Below are positions 42,408 to 50,785 of a DNA stretch of 64,000 nt, one piece after another. Every line of letters begins with the position of its first letter. Position 1 is the first letter of the stretch. A program made the position numbers and the translations under genes. The notes under the pieces were generated by a model. That model searched no databases, had not been told where the DNA came from, and saw only the letters and a program-made list of their open reading frames with translations. Source of the DNA: Flexivirga oryzae (GTDB lineage: Bacteria; Actinomycetota; Actinomycetes; Actinomycetales; Dermatophilaceae); contig NZ_JACHVQ010000002.1 of NCBI RefSeq assembly GCF_014190805.1, positions 744,001 through 808,000 on the forward strand, written 5' to 3'.

Positions 42408-43523
42408 TCAGGGCGCGGCGCAGTCGGGGGCCGAATTCGCAGCCGCCGACGGTGCAGCTGCGACAGTGAACTCCTCGCGGAAGATCAGCCTCGGTGCCAT
42501 CCGGCGGCGCTTGAGTGACTTCACCGCAGCCTCGATCATTGCGGGTGGGCCGCACAGGTAGGCGCTCATGCCCTTGCACGAGGAGAAGTCGCCGACGACG
42601 ACGTCGGTAACCATTCCGGTTGCGCCCGCGCACGACAGTTCGTCGTCGCCGCTCCACTGGTCTTCACTCAGCGCGGGCCGGTAGGTGAAGTGCTCGTATT
42701 CCTGCGCCAGCGCCGTGAAGTAGTCGACGTCGTAGAGATCCTCCCGGCGTCGGCCGCCGTGGTAGAGGTGCAGCGCGGGAACCAGGTCGTTCTCCAGCGC
42801 GTGCCGGATGATGGACTTCAATGGTGCGAGTCCGGTGCCTCCACCAATCAGAATGGCAGGTTCGGTCTGTGCCTTGACGAGGTTGAACTGGCCGAGTGGG
42901 CCGCGCAGCGTGAACTGGTCGCCGGTCGCGAGACCGGCGAAGATCCAGCCGTCAGTCGCGGCGCCGCCTGGAGTGCGCTTCACGTGGAATTCGAGCCGCG
43001 ATGTTTCACTCGGTGGATTGGCCATCGAATACTGGCGGCCGACGCCGCTGTGCGGTATTACCAACTCGGCGTACTGACCGGCGTTGAACGTCATCGGTTC
43101 GTCGAGTTCGACGACGAGTCGCCTTGTGTCGGTGGCGATCTCATCGATCGTTAGCACGGTGGCGGTGTAGTCGCGCAGCGGATGATGTGGCGTGTCGTCG
43201 TCGACCGCACCGAGCGGTTCGACGGTGACATCCGACCGGGGACAAGCCATGCAGCCCAACGCCAGTCCGGCGCAACGCTCGTCCGCGGTCAGGGTGAACT
43301 CGGGTGAGTCGCGATGGTCTACGTCGCCGCTGCGGACCCGGACTTTACAGGTGCCGCACGTGCCCTGTGTGCATGAATGCGGCAGCCACTGTCCGGCGCG
43401 TAATGCGGCGTCGAGAATCGATTGCTCGGGTGCCGCCTCGAACGGGGTGGGCGAGCCTGCGACGGTGACCGAGTGCGTGATCAGGTGGTCCTCCTGGGGC
43501 GGATCGAGAGTCGGAGCGGACAT
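42408..43523 (-). CDS. gcoB: P450 reductase with 2Fe-2S, FAD and NAD domains (GcoB-like)
   Basis: 371 residues from the ATG at 43523. An N-terminal plant-type ferredoxin domain with C-x4-C-x2-C in SCTQGTCGTC and a later Cys (ALGCMAC), then an FAD domain with RQYSMANPP, then an NAD domain with LIGGGTGLAPLKSI and YLCGPPAMIEAAVK. This three-domain single-chain reductase matches GcoB, which serves GcoA in guaiacol O-demethylation. It starts four bases after the P450 stop. The C-terminus has an Ala-rich tail absent from GcoB as I recall it. Confidence 0.9.
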   Translation of the reverse strand: MSAPTLDPPQEDHLITHSVTVAGSPTPFEAAPEQSILDAALRAGQWLPHSCTQGTCGTCKVRVRSGDVDHRDSPEFTLTADERCAGLALGCMACPRSDVTVEPLGAVDDDTPHHPLRDYTATVLTIDEIATDTRRLVVELDEPMTFNAGQYAELVIPHSGVGRQYSMANPPSETSRLEFHVKRTPGGAATDGWIFAGLATGDQFTLRGPLGQFNLVKAQTEPAILIGGGTGLAPLKSIIRHALENDLVPALHLYHGGRRREDLYDVDYFTALAQEYEHFTYRPALSEDQWSGDDELSCAGATGMVTDVVVGDFSSCKGMSAYLCGPPAMIEAAVKSLKRRRMAPRLIFREEFTVAAAPSAAANSAPDCAAP

Positions 43524-43527
43524 GACC

Positions 43528-44751
43528 TCAGACCTCCCAGGTGACGTGCAAGGCTTGGGCGCCGCGGAATCCCCAGCCCCAGAAGTCGACATCGTGGGTG
43601 TCGTCGCGCTCGATGTTCGGGATGGTCTCGAGCAGTTCCTCGAGGCCGATGCGGATCAAGTTGTTCGCGAAATATGTTCCTGCGCAAGCATGTACTCCGC
43701 CACCGAAAGTGAGATTCGGAACCACGGGGCGGTCCATGTCGAAGTCGGTGGGAGCGTCGTACTCGTGCTCGTCATTGTTGGCCGAGCCGTACGTCAGCAT
43801 CACCGGGGTGTGGGCGGGCAACGTGACGCCGCCGACGGTGACTTCCTCGGTCGTCAGTTTCACCGCGGCGGACCAGATGGGGGCCACCCAGCGCATTCCC
43901 TCGCCTACGGCGCGGGGAATCAGATTCGGGTCGTCGATAACTCGCTCCAACTGCTCGGGCTTGGTGAACAGGCCCGCCAGGGTGGTGGCCATGGCGTGCC
44001 CCGGCTCCTGCATCGCACCCAGCAGAAACACGTACAGGTTGGGGTAGATGACGTCGCGGCTACGGGTCTGGCCCGCCGGCATTCCATCGTGCAGCCAGTG
44101 GCTGATGGCGCTGTCGTCGGGTTCGACGATCCAGCGGTCGATTTTGGGGTCGAGGATCTCCTGGATCTCGGCTTTCGCCTCGTCGCCGGGGACAAACCCC
44201 TCCGGATTGGCGAATTCACCGTTCTCGTCGACAGCCGCGTTGGTGAACGATCCGGACAGCTTGTGGAACCATTCGCGCAGCTTGTCCTCGGAAACGTCGG
44301 GCAATCCCATCATGTCGCCGAGGGCACGGACAGCCAGCGGCTCGCAGTACGCGGAGACGATTTCCGCCTTTCCGTCGTCTTCGATCGCGGCGACCATCCG
44401 CTGCGCGGTTGGGCGGACGAGGTCGTCGATGTAGGTGTCGACGGCCGACGGCTGCAGGTGCGGCTCCACCATGTCGCGCAGCTCGCGGTGTTCGGGACCG
44501 TTGGCGTTGAGGATGGCGCCGTCGCCGAAGGTGCGGCTCCCGGCAGGCGAGATGATGGCAGGCCAGTTCGCGGAGTCGCGCGAGATCTCCATGCAGAGCT
44601 CGCGCGTCGAGATGATGTGCAGCCCCAGCGCAGGGACGAACGCGACCGGCGCTTCGCGGCGCAGTCGCTCGTAAAAGGGATGTGGGTCGGCCTCGAGTTC
44701 GGCCATGGTGATGTCTTCGATCCACGATGGGATAGCGGGGGCGGCGGTCAT
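43528..44751 (-). CDS. gcoA: Cytochrome P450 CYP255-type aryl-ether O-demethylase
   Basis: 407 residues, the length of Amycolatopsis GcoA. Heme ligand Cys356 in FGGGVHACAG. The long block SFTNAAVDENGEFANPEGF and LLGAMQEPGHAMA are near-identical to GcoA as remembered, including the atypical I-helix with Glu249-Pro250. The three active-site Phe of GcoA are at the same numbers (Phe75, Phe169, Phe395), but position 296 is Ala where GcoA has Thr. It should demethylate guaiacol or a para-substituted relative (AgcA-like) to a catechol and formaldehyde. It is divergent from an AraC-type regulator. Confidence 0.92.
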   Translation of the reverse strand: MTAAPAIPSWIEDITMAELEADPHPFYERLRREAPVAFVPALGLHIISTRELCMEISRDSANWPAIISPAGSRTFGDGAILNANGPEHRELRDMVEPHLQPSAVDTYIDDLVRPTAQRMVAAIEDDGKAEIVSAYCEPLAVRALGDMMGLPDVSEDKLREWFHKLSGSFTNAAVDENGEFANPEGFVPGDEAKAEIQEILDPKIDRWIVEPDDSAISHWLHDGMPAGQTRSRDVIYPNLYVFLLGAMQEPGHAMATTLAGLFTKPEQLERVIDDPNLIPRAVGEGMRWVAPIWSAAVKLTTEEVTVGGVTLPAHTPVMLTYGSANNDEHEYDAPTDFDMDRPVVPNLTFGGGVHACAGTYFANNLIRIGLEELLETIPNIERDDTHDVDFWGWGFRGAQALHVTWEV

Positions 44752-44892
44752 CTGAGACTCCTAGCGGGCGGTGAATTCGGATATGCCGAACGCGGCATGG
44801 TGACTGGCTGCGCAAGGCTTCGGAGATCCGGGTGGTCCGTCGAACCGATACCCTGTGATTTGAAACACTATTGGCGGAGGTGGCTCAAGAGA

Positions 44893-45924
44893 ATGACTGA
44901 ACCTGCACCGATGAATGACCCGGAGTGCACGGACGCGACCGCGTCCGAGAGCAGTCTGGTCGCGGTGAAGACTGATCAGTTGGCAGCAGCTGAAGGGCGC
45001 GCGAGATGGTCGGCGGCGTTGGATCAGACGTTCTGCGAGATGGATGTCGATTGGCCCGGCGAGGGCGGGCCGTTCCGTGCGGAACTGACCGCCCGACCGA
45101 TTTCGGACCTGTCGCTGTCGATGGTCCACGCCGACCCGCACACCGTGGTTCGGTCACCGGCGATGATCGATTCCGACGCAGGCGAGGATTACATTCTGTG
45201 CCTCGTGACTGGTGGTTCCGCGACGCTGGGTCAGGACGGACGGACCGGGGTCCTCGGCGGTGGGGCGTTTGGCATCGTGGACGCATCGCGACCGTTCTTT
45301 GTCTCGGGCACAACAGAATTCGCGCAGGTGGTGCTTCGTATCCCCCGGGCCGAACTGGACTCCCGAGCTTCCCGCGGCATCATCGACTCGGCGGTCGGGG
45401 TGGCCGTGCCGGCGAAACAGGGAGTGGGGCGCCTTGCGTCGAATCTGATCGTCGACGTCGCGACGCACGGCGACGACGTCTCCGCCGGCTCTGCGTCGGC
45501 GATCGCCACCGCATTGTTGGACATGGTGGTGACCGCGGTGAACGACGTCACCACACCGGTCGCCGTAATCGATCGAGTGCACGCCGACGATATTCGGCGG
45601 GTACAGCGAATCATGCTGCGGCACATCGACGATTCAGACCGGACCATTGCGGACATCGGTGCTGAGGCCGGTATGTCGGTGCGGTATGTGCACAAGCTGT
45701 TCAGCGCGGCGGGCGGAACTCCGCGAGCCTGGCTTTCTCGTCAACGACTCGAACGTGCACGCACCATGCTGCTGCAGACCGACCTCGGCGTCGTCGACGT
45801 CTGTGCGCAAACGGGATTCAAAGACCCGTCGCACTTCAGTCGGGCGTTCCGGCGCGCCTTCGGTGCGAGTCCGGCGCAGTACCGGACTCAGCGAGGTCAG
45901 AGTGGTCGGTCAGGAACGGCGTAG
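44893..45924 (+). CDS. AraC-family regulator of the P450 operon
   Basis: 343 residues from the ATG at 44893; the frame stays open far upstream, antisense to the P450 genes, and that part is not real. N-terminal AraC-binding-like domain (about 60-200, with ILCLVTGGSATLGQDG) and a C-terminal double HTH (TIADIGAEAGMSVRYVHKLF and LGVVDVCAQTGFKDPSHFSRAFRRAFG). Divergent placement 141 bp from the P450 start, as with EthR and the ethABCD genes, indicates control of gcoA-gcoB-ethD in response to the aromatic substrate. Confidence 0.88.
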   Translation: MTEPAPMNDPECTDATASESSLVAVKTDQLAAAEGRARWSAALDQTFCEMDVDWPGEGGPFRAELTARPISDLSLSMVHADPHTVVRSPAMIDSDAGEDYILCLVTGGSATLGQDGRTGVLGGGAFGIVDASRPFFVSGTTEFAQVVLRIPRAELDSRASRGIIDSAVGVAVPAKQGVGRLASNLIVDVATHGDDVSAGSASAIATALLDMVVTAVNDVTTPVAVIDRVHADDIRRVQRIMLRHIDDSDRTIADIGAEAGMSVRYVHKLFSAAGGTPRAWLSRQRLERARTMLLQTDLGVVDVCAQTGFKDPSHFSRAFRRAFGASPAQYRTQRGQSGRSGTA

Positions 45925-45974
45925 ATCGTCCGACGGCGAGACGCCGAACTCGCGACGGTACTCGCCGGCCGATA

Positions 45975-46075
45975 CCGCCGGTCGAGTAGGGACCTCTCCG
46001 CTTCGCTTCGAGGTCCCTACTCGACCGGCGGGAAAGTCCCTACTCGACCGGCGGGAAAGTCCTTACTCGATCAGC
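45975..46075. repeat. Palindromic repeat block between convergent genes
   Basis: A 22-bp perfect stem starting CCGCCGGTCGAGTAGGGACC (45975-45996) with its complement at 46010-46031, then two more partial copies of GTCCCTACTCGACCGGCGG at about 46035-46054 and 46058-46075, spaced 23 bp apart by GGAAA. It lies between convergent genes and may act as a two-way terminator. Its layout resembles REP-type elements. Confidence 0.7.
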
Positions 46076-46108
46076 GGGGAAATCGGCAGTGGGCAGTGTT
46101 GGCGAACA

Positions 46109-47359
46109 TCACCCTGCAATCTCCCTACCGAAGATCTGCCTCGCCAATACCCAGCGTTGAATTTCACTCGCACCCTCGTAGATCTCGCCGATCTTCGAGT
46201 CGCGGTAGATCGCCTCCACTGGGCTCGACGAATCGTCAGCGCCCAGTTGCTGGGTGAAGCCGAAGCCGCCGAAGGCCTGTACGGCGTCGCGGCCCATCTG
46301 TACGGCTATCTCGCTGCCGCGCAGCTTCGCCATCGCTGCCTCGGGCTCGGGGAACGGTACTCCGGAATCCAGACGAAGTGCGGCCTTCAGATACAGGTCC
46401 CGCGCAATCGCGATCTCAGTAGCGCGGTCGGCCATCAAGAACTGCCAATGCTGCTTGGCGCCTAGGGGTTCGCCGAACGCATGGCGCTGGGCGAGATGCG
46501 CTGCAGTGTGGTCGAACGCAGCCTGTGCCATTCCGACGCCGGCCGCTGCGATCCCGATCCGACCGTACGTCAACGTCTGCAGTGCGACCTTCAGGCCGCC
46601 GCCCATCTCGCCCAACACAGCGTCGTCGGCTAAGCGCACGTCGTCGAGAATCACATCGGCGGTGATCTGTCCACGGTTGCCCAACTTGCGATCCGCCTGG
46701 CCGATCGACACTCCGGGAGTATCCGTCGGGACGATGAAGGTGGTGAGGCGTTCGTCGGTGCGAGCGAGCACGACGACGAACGCGGCAACCACCGAGTTAG
46801 TGATCCATCGCTTGCGCCCGTTGAGGATCCAGCCGTCACCGGAGCGGACCGCGACGGTCTGCACGGCCTGCGGTGAGAGGTCGCTCGACGCCGCAGGCTC
46901 GCTGGTCGCGAACGCCCCGACTATTTCGCCCGCCACCACCGGGGTCAGCCAGCGGCGACGCTGATCAGCGGACCCCTGGTCGATCGCGTTGCCGGCGAGA
47001 ATAGCGTGCACGTCGAAGATCGCTGCGACGCTGTTGGAGTAATAGGCGAGTTCTTCGACTGCCGTCGCTGTTGCCGTCGCGCGATGCGCCAGTCCGTCGC
47101 CGCCGACATCGGTGCCGAACGGGATCCGGTAAATCCCTGCGGAGGCAAGAGCATCGAATGCATCCCGTGGAAAGCCGTCGAGCCGCTCGTCGCCGCGAGC
47201 GATGCGGCAGGCGAGCGGTGCGATGTCCCGACCGGCGACGTCGCGGACGCGTCGGCGAAGTGCAACGATTTCCGGTGGGCTGAGCAGATCGTGATACATG
47301 GTGTCGGACTGGCGCGACACCGGTGGGGCGGCAACGGTACGTTCGTCGAGGGAGGTCAT
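46109..47359 (-). CDS. Acyl-CoA dehydrogenase
   Basis: 416 residues, complete ACAD: N-terminal helices (PPEIVALRRRVRDVAGRDIAPLA), AFATSEPAASSD, WILNGRKRWITNS, the mid-domain VPTDTPGVSIGQADRKLGNRG, then AFGEPLGAKQHWQF, QAFGGFGFTQQ and EIYEGASEIQRWVLARQIFGR with the catalytic-region Glu. No aromatic-pathway step strictly needs it. It may oxidise alkyl side-chain or aldehyde-derived acyl-CoAs from substituted phenols. It lies 128 bp after the tautomerase gene on the same strand. Confidence 0.88.
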   Translation of the reverse strand: MTSLDERTVAAPPVSRQSDTMYHDLLSPPEIVALRRRVRDVAGRDIAPLACRIARGDERLDGFPRDAFDALASAGIYRIPFGTDVGGDGLAHRATATATAVEELAYYSNSVAAIFDVHAILAGNAIDQGSADQRRRWLTPVVAGEIVGAFATSEPAASSDLSPQAVQTVAVRSGDGWILNGRKRWITNSVVAAFVVVLARTDERLTTFIVPTDTPGVSIGQADRKLGNRGQITADVILDDVRLADDAVLGEMGGGLKVALQTLTYGRIGIAAAGVGMAQAAFDHTAAHLAQRHAFGEPLGAKQHWQFLMADRATEIAIARDLYLKAALRLDSGVPFPEPEAAMAKLRGSEIAVQMGRDAVQAFGGFGFTQQLGADDSSSPVEAIYRDSKIGEIYEGASEIQRWVLARQIFGREIAG

Positions 47360-47486
47360 CTGGGGCTCCTAGGTTGAAAGGCTTTGTACCCCAGTGATGT
47401 TTCGGCATTCGCTACCGTCCGACCAGCGTGTGTCGAGCATTCAGTGCGTCGACGGTCGAACGGCTCCGACGGTTCGGCGTTGCCGA

Positions 47487-47687
47487 TCAGTCGGCGGCCG
47501 CGCGGCGCTCGGCGAGGGTCTCGTCACCGGCGGCGAAGTGCGTCGGCGGGACTTCGCGAAGAATCACCCGGATGTTGGCCTTCGGTGCGGCCACGGTGCG
47601 TTCGGTCGCCGCGGTCAGCTCGTGGATCAACGCCCGCAACTGTTCCGGTGTACGACCTTGGGCGAGAGTCACTTCGATGAACGGCAT
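47487..47687 (-). CDS. dmpI: 4-oxalocrotonate tautomerase
   Basis: 66 residues, the classic small tautomerase. MPFIEVTLAQGRTPEQLRAL gives Pro-1 as the catalytic base after Met removal, with Arg in the first helix (RTPEQLRAL) and IRVILREVPPTHFAAG as the C-terminal strand. It converts the enol product of the semialdehyde dehydrogenase to the keto form. Encoded 3 bp after the decarboxylase gene. Confidence 0.92.
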   Translation of the reverse strand: MPFIEVTLAQGRTPEQLRALIHELTAATERTVAAPKANIRVILREVPPTHFAAGDETLAERRAAAD

Positions 47688-47690
47688 AGT

Positions 47691-48479
47691 TCAACCTCCT
47701 GCGATGGAAATGGATCCGAGGGACGTGAAGTGTGCCGCTACCCGCGCCCCCGGTTCAACTGCGACGGCGTCGGTCATGCCGCCGGTCAGCACCACCCACC
47801 CTGCTTCCAACGTGTGTCCTCGTGCGCCGAGTGTGTTCGCGGCGAACGCGAGAGCCTCGGCCGGATGGCCGAGAACTGCTGCGCCGGTGGCGCTGTCGAC
47901 GACGTCGCCGTCGACTTCGAGAAGACATGCCTCCATTCCGAGATCGAGCGAATCAACCCGGCGTGCAACAGGTCCGGTCACGTAGACGCCCGACGAGTTG
48001 TTGTCGGCCACCGCGTCGGCGAGCGTGAATTTGAAGCCCGAGTAGCGGCTGTCGATGATTTCGACAGCGCCTACCACCCAGTCGACGGCGGCGAGTGCCT
48101 GCGCCGCGGTCACGCCGGGCCCGGCCAGCGGCCGCCCAAGAATGAACGCGATCTCTGGCTCGGCTCGCGGATGGATCAGTGTGTCGCGAGGGACGGGTAG
48201 TCCGGCGGGCAAGGCCATCGCGTCGGTCAGCCATGCCACCGACGGCTCGTCGACGCCCATCTGCTTCTGCTTCGCGCGCGAAGTGAGGCCGAGCTTCACT
48301 CCGACGACATTCTCGCCCTTGGCTTTCCGGTCGGTCAGCGCGAGATCCTGTGCGGCGTAGGCAACGTCGAGGTCCAGCCCCGACCACTCCGCCTGCAGCG
48401 ACGTTCGCGGCGTTCGGGTGCGTTGGGCGGTCAGGAGAATGTCGGCGACCTTGGCCGGCCCCCACTCGGTGTCTGTCAT
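47691..48479 (-). CDS. dmpH: 4-oxalocrotonate decarboxylase
   Basis: 262 residues from the ATG overlapping the hydratase stop. Member of the hydratase/decarboxylase (FAH-like) family: VGVKLGLTSRAKQKQMGVDEP, PRAEPEIAFILGRPLAG with the Mg-binding Glu pair, EIIDSRYSGFKFTLADAVADNNSS. The KLGLTSRAKQKQMG variant is the decarboxylase type (DmpH/XylI); the neighbour has the hydratase variant. The two enzymes normally form a complex because the product is unstable. Confidence 0.9.
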   Translation of the reverse strand: MTDTEWGPAKVADILLTAQRTRTPRTSLQAEWSGLDLDVAYAAQDLALTDRKAKGENVVGVKLGLTSRAKQKQMGVDEPSVAWLTDAMALPAGLPVPRDTLIHPRAEPEIAFILGRPLAGPGVTAAQALAAVDWVVGAVEIIDSRYSGFKFTLADAVADNNSSGVYVTGPVARRVDSLDLGMEACLLEVDGDVVDSATGAAVLGHPAEALAFAANTLGARGHTLEAGWVVLTGGMTDAVAVEPGARVAAHFTSLGSISIAGG

Positions 48480-49267
48480 TTGTCTTCCTGTCCGAACACG
48501 GCGGTCACCGATCCGAGGCCGGCGACGGCGGCAACCACCGAATCGCCGGGTCGCAGATCGACCGCCTTGGTCATGGAGCCGGGGAGTACCACGTGGCCGG
48601 GTTCCAGCGTGACGCCCAGCGGTCCCACGGTATTGGCAAGCCACACAAGCGCATTCAGGGGTGATCCGAGGACGGCGCCGCCTGCGCCGGTGCCGACGAG
48701 ATCGCCGTTGACGTGCAGGGTGCAGCCGGCGAGGCGAAGGTCAACGTCGGAAAGCTGCACCGGGCGGCTGCCGAGCACCACCCCGCCCGACGACGCGTTG
48801 TCTGCAACGGTATCGAAGATGCCGATCCTCCAATCGCGGATCCGGGAGTCGACGATCTCCAGCGCAGGTAACACGAAGTCGACGGCGGCTGCCGCCTCGG
48901 CGACTGTTACGCCGGGACCGGTGAGTGGCCGACTGAGAACAAATGCGACCTCGGGTTCGATCCGTGGCTGGATGAAGGTGCGGGCCGGAATCGGTTGGTG
49001 CTCAAGGAAGAACATTGTGCTGGTGAGCTGGCCGAAGTCAGGTTGAGTCACCCCGGCCTGGCGCTGCATGGCGCGCGACGCCAGGCCTACCTTGTGTCCT
49101 TTGACGGTGTCGCCTGCCTTCTCCCAGGCCTGGACTTGCGCCTGGGCGATCTCGTAAGCGACCGACAGCGGAGCGTCGGCGAATTGGGGGGTGAGCGGGT
49201 CGATGGGCTCGTGGGTTTCATAGGCGCGCAGCAGAGTATCGGCGGCGCGTGCGATGTCATCGGTCAT
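48476..49267 (-). CDS. dmpE: 2-oxopent-4-enoate hydratase
   Basis: 263 residues from the ATG at 49267. Same fold as the decarboxylase: GHKVGLASRAMQRQAGVTQPDFGQL (hydratase-type), QPRIEPEVAFVLSRPLTG with metal-ligand Glu residues, and EIVDSRIRDWRIGIFDTVADNASS. It adds water to the dienoate to make 4-hydroxy-2-oxovalerate for the aldolase encoded at 34241. It lies 44 bp downstream of the IclR gene and is coupled to the decarboxylase. Confidence 0.92.
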   Translation of the reverse strand: MTDDIARAADTLLRAYETHEPIDPLTPQFADAPLSVAYEIAQAQVQAWEKAGDTVKGHKVGLASRAMQRQAGVTQPDFGQLTSTMFFLEHQPIPARTFIQPRIEPEVAFVLSRPLTGPGVTVAEAAAAVDFVLPALEIVDSRIRDWRIGIFDTVADNASSGGVVLGSRPVQLSDVDLRLAGCTLHVNGDLVGTGAGGAVLGSPLNALVWLANTVGPLGVTLEPGHVVLPGSMTKAVDLRPGDSVVAAVAGLGSVTAVFGQEDK

Positions 49268-49310
49268 GAATGACTTTCTCGGTAGATGCTGGACAACGAA
49301 AGTCGGGAGA

Positions 49311-50117
49311 TCATCCGGCGACCGCGTGCAGGGGTGTTTCCGGCGCGCCGACCGGGGTGATGTCCTCGGCACGGGCGAGTGTCCGCGATACCTCCGCAGC
49401 CGCCGAGATCACCGCGCGCCGGTACTCGTTCTGGGCGGGCACGAAGCGAGTGGAGGGTGCGGTCATGCTCAACGCCGCGACCACGACGCCGAGTTCGTCG
49501 CGGATCGGAGCCGCCACGCAATGCACCTCGGTGACCGCTTCGCCAGAGTCGAATGCGCATCCGGTCCGTAGAACGCTCTGCAGCTCAGCCTGCAACGACG
49601 CCGGATTGGTGATCGTCGACGGCGTCAGCCGACGCAACGGCTTGTGCGTGATGTTCCGCTCAATCTCCGCCGAACTACAATGCGCCAGAAGGACTTTGCC
49701 AACTGCGCTGCAGTGGGCGTCGAGGTGCGCACCGATCCGGGCGCCGGTCACGTTGATCACCTGATTGCCGACCACCTTGTCGACATACATGACGCGGTAG
49801 CGGTCCATGATCGCCAGATGTGTTGTCTCGTTGTAGGTTTCCGACAGCGTCTGCAGGGTCGGCGCCGCACACGACCGGACGTCGACGGTCCCCTGCAGCG
49901 TCTGGTTGAGTTCGACGACGCGCCATCCGATCCGGTACCGGCCGCGTGAGCGGCATTGCAGCAGGCCGATGTCGACGAGCGACGAAAGCAGCGCGTGTGC
50001 GCTGGACCGGGGTACGTCGATGGCCGCGGCCACCTCGGAGACGCCCCATTCGGGTTTGCGAACGGAGAACAGATCCAGGACCGGACCGATCTTTCCTACG
50101 GTTTGCAGCGCTGCCAT
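49311..50117 (-). CDS. IclR-family transcriptional regulator
   Basis: 268 residues. N-terminal winged HTH (VLDLFSVRKPEWGVSEVAAAIDVPRSSAHALLSSLV) and a C-terminal effector domain with GARIGAHLDAHCSAVGKVLLAH, FDSGEAVTEVHCVAAPIRD and VVAALSMTAPSTRF. IclR proteins often control aromatic catabolism. Its place between the phenol hydroxylase genes and the hydratase-decarboxylase-tautomerase genes, all on one strand, suggests local control of both. Confidence 0.92.
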   Translation of the reverse strand: MAALQTVGKIGPVLDLFSVRKPEWGVSEVAAAIDVPRSSAHALLSSLVDIGLLQCRSRGRYRIGWRVVELNQTLQGTVDVRSCAAPTLQTLSETYNETTHLAIMDRYRVMYVDKVVGNQVINVTGARIGAHLDAHCSAVGKVLLAHCSSAEIERNITHKPLRRLTPSTITNPASLQAELQSVLRTGCAFDSGEAVTEVHCVAAPIRDELGVVVAALSMTAPSTRFVPAQNEYRRAVISAAAEVSRTLARAEDITPVGAPETPLHAVAG

Positions 50118-50242
50118 GAGTATCCCTTCTATGGCGCACCCTTCAGGGGGGGTGACTCAGAACACTAAGGCCGGTATGGGGCGGGGAGAATGACCGTGCG
50201 TGCACAGTTGATCGCCTGAGCATGCACGGCCTCCCCGCCCCG

Positions 50243-50785
50243 CTAGAAACCCCACTGCTCGGGGCGTTCGGGCAGTTCGAGTGCCCGGAAGCTGCCGGTA
50301 TAGAACACCAGCGGTCGGCCGTCGTCGTACCAGAGCTCCTCAACTCGACCGACGTGCAGCGTATGGTCGCCGGCCGGGTGGGAGTCGGTGACCCGGCACG
50401 ACAGGTGCACCAACGCACCGTCGAGCAGCGGGACGCCCTGCCGCCACACGAACTTGACGAGGTCTGGCTTGTGCGTCGCCCCGGCGAAGTGCAGCGACAA
50501 CGGTTCTTGATCGCCTGCCAGGATGGACACACCGTAGCGGCCGGTCTCGGCGATGCGGGCATCCATCTTGGCGCGGGTCGAAATGGACACCAACACCAGC
50601 GGTGGGTCCAGCGATACCGAGGTGAACGCATTGGCCGTCATCCCGTGCACGGCCGCGTCGTCGCACGATTGGGCGCCGTCGTCGACCTCCGCGGTGGTGA
50701 CGATGGTGACGCCGCTGGCGAAGCGTCCCAACGCCTTGCGCATCCGCAGCGGGGTGGCGGCCAAGTCTGCGGTCGGGCTGCTCAT
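50243..50785 (-). CDS. Flavin reductase component (HpaC/PheA2-like)
   Basis: 180 residues from the ATG overlapping the oxygenase stop (ATGA); the frame stays open well beyond but that is a shadow of the oxygenase gene. Short-chain flavin reductase fold: LGRFASGVTIVTT, GMTANAFTSVSLDPPLVLVSIS (flavin site), FAGATHKPDLVKF and HLSCRVTDSHPAGDHTLHVGRVE with the conserved G-D-H. It supplies FADH2 or FMNH2 to the oxygenase encoded just upstream. Confidence 0.92.
   Translation of the reverse strand: MSSPTADLAATPLRMRKALGRFASGVTIVTTAEVDDGAQSCDDAAVHGMTANAFTSVSLDPPLVLVSISTRAKMDARIAETGRYGVSILAGDQEPLSLHFAGATHKPDLVKFVWRQGVPLLDGALVHLSCRVTDSHPAGDHTLHVGRVEELWYDDGRPLVFYTGSFRALELPERPEQWGF

Noticed and set aside
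43192..44892. 910-codon plus-strand frame ending in the AraC regulator
   Set aside because: Only the last 343 codons carry protein-like sequence; the remainder is antisense to the P450 and reductase genes.
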